The notes under the pieces were generated by a model, which worked only from the letters and a program-made list of their open reading frames with translations, was not told the DNA's origin and searched no databases. 37,257 nucleotides of DNA from Patescibacteria group bacterium (GTDB lineage: Bacteria; Patescibacteriota; WWE3; UBA101185; UBA10185): the NCBI GenBank assembly GCA_019428825.1, contig JAHYJU010000004.1, positions 1 to 37,257 on the forward strand, in the 5' to 3' direction. This document shows positions 36,675 through 37,257 of the stretch, piece by piece (position 1 is the first letter of the stretch; the number at the start of each line of letters is the position of its first letter). The translations under genes were made by a program, and so were the position numbers.

Positions 36675-37257
36675 ATGGCAACCGCAAAAGATTATTATGA
36701 AATATTGGGAGTGAAAAAAGAATCCACTCTCGATGAAATAAAAAAATCATACCGAAAGCTCGCAAGAGAGCATCATCCTGATATGGTAAAAGAGAGTGAT
36801 AAATCTAATGCCGAAAAAAGGTTTAAGGAAATAAACGAGGCCTATCAGGTTCTAAGTGATCCCCAGAAAAGAAAAATGTATGACCAATTCGGCACTGTGG
36901 GTTCGGATTTTGGCCCTGAAGGTTTTTCAGGTTCTTCGCAAGGTGGTCAGTGGGGTCCTTTCAGTTATACCTACTCAAGCTCGGGCGGGAATCCATTTAG
37001 TGAGAACGGGGAGTTTGACCCCTTTGATATTTTCGAAGATTTTTTCGGCTTCAGAGGTTTTGGTTCAAGAAGACCTAGAAAAGGTAAAAACCTATATTAT
37101 GAAATGAGGCTGGAGTTTAGGGATATTATTTTTGGGATTGAAAGGGAGATTAATGTTGAGAGTGGAAAGGTTAAAGTAAAAATACCTGCCGGAATGAGAG
37201 ATGGTATGGAAATCAAATTCTCAGGCAAGGGTATGCCCGGTCCCGACGGTGCCCCTA
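36675..37257 (+). CDS. dnaJ: DnaJ-family chaperone (truncated by window end)
   Basis: [36 protein letters not shown] (HPD), GF-rich region, C-terminal domain begins; ORF continues past the window. Confidence 0.93.
   Translation, partial: MATAKDYYEILGVKKESTLDEIKKSYRKLAREHHPDMVKESDKSNAEKRFKEINEAYQVLSDPQKRKMYDQFGTVGSDFGPEGFSGSSQGGQWGPFSYTYSSSGGNPFSENGEFDPFDIFEDFFGFRGFGSRRPRKGKNLYYEMRLEFRDIIFGIEREINVESGKVKVKIPAGMRDGMEIKFSGKGMPGPDGAP

Overview
AT-rich bacterial window with short intergenic gaps. The gene content (divergent surface proteins, sortase, VanW/DUF3048 proteins, archaeal-like AspRS and SOD) suggests a Patescibacteria/CPR-type genome; that placement is inference only. Recognisable genes: Fe/Mn superoxide dismutase, Crp/Fnr regulator, fasciclin protein, ferredoxin, NYN-domain protein, VanW-family protein, HD hydrolase, lysS, greA, a ~1960-aa surface protein followed by a sortase, DUF3048 protein, a SecD-like/small membrane protein pair, recJ, archaeal-type aspS, a D,D-carboxypeptidase, gltX, recA-recX, rny, ymdB, an HU-family gene and a truncated dnaJ. 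There are two tRNA genes, Gln(CTG) on the minus strand and Glu(CTC) on the plus strand. Main points for follow-up: (1) both tRNA genes are surrounded by duplicated 5'-end and 3'-end tRNA fragments interleaved with small GC-rich palindromes, one of which shares an exact 16-mer with a hairpin 27 kb away; (2) many first-in-unit genes have a -10-like hexamer ending 4-9 nt before the ATG and no Shine-Dalgarno, which predicts widespread leaderless mRNAs; (3) the giant surface protein carries LPATG internally, followed by two membrane segments and another exported domain; (4) CRP-type operator-like palindromes lie upstream of the Crp/Fnr gene and of SOD; (5) a decayed AbiEii-type toxin gene retains its upstream partner; (6) there is a candidate greA leader attenuator.
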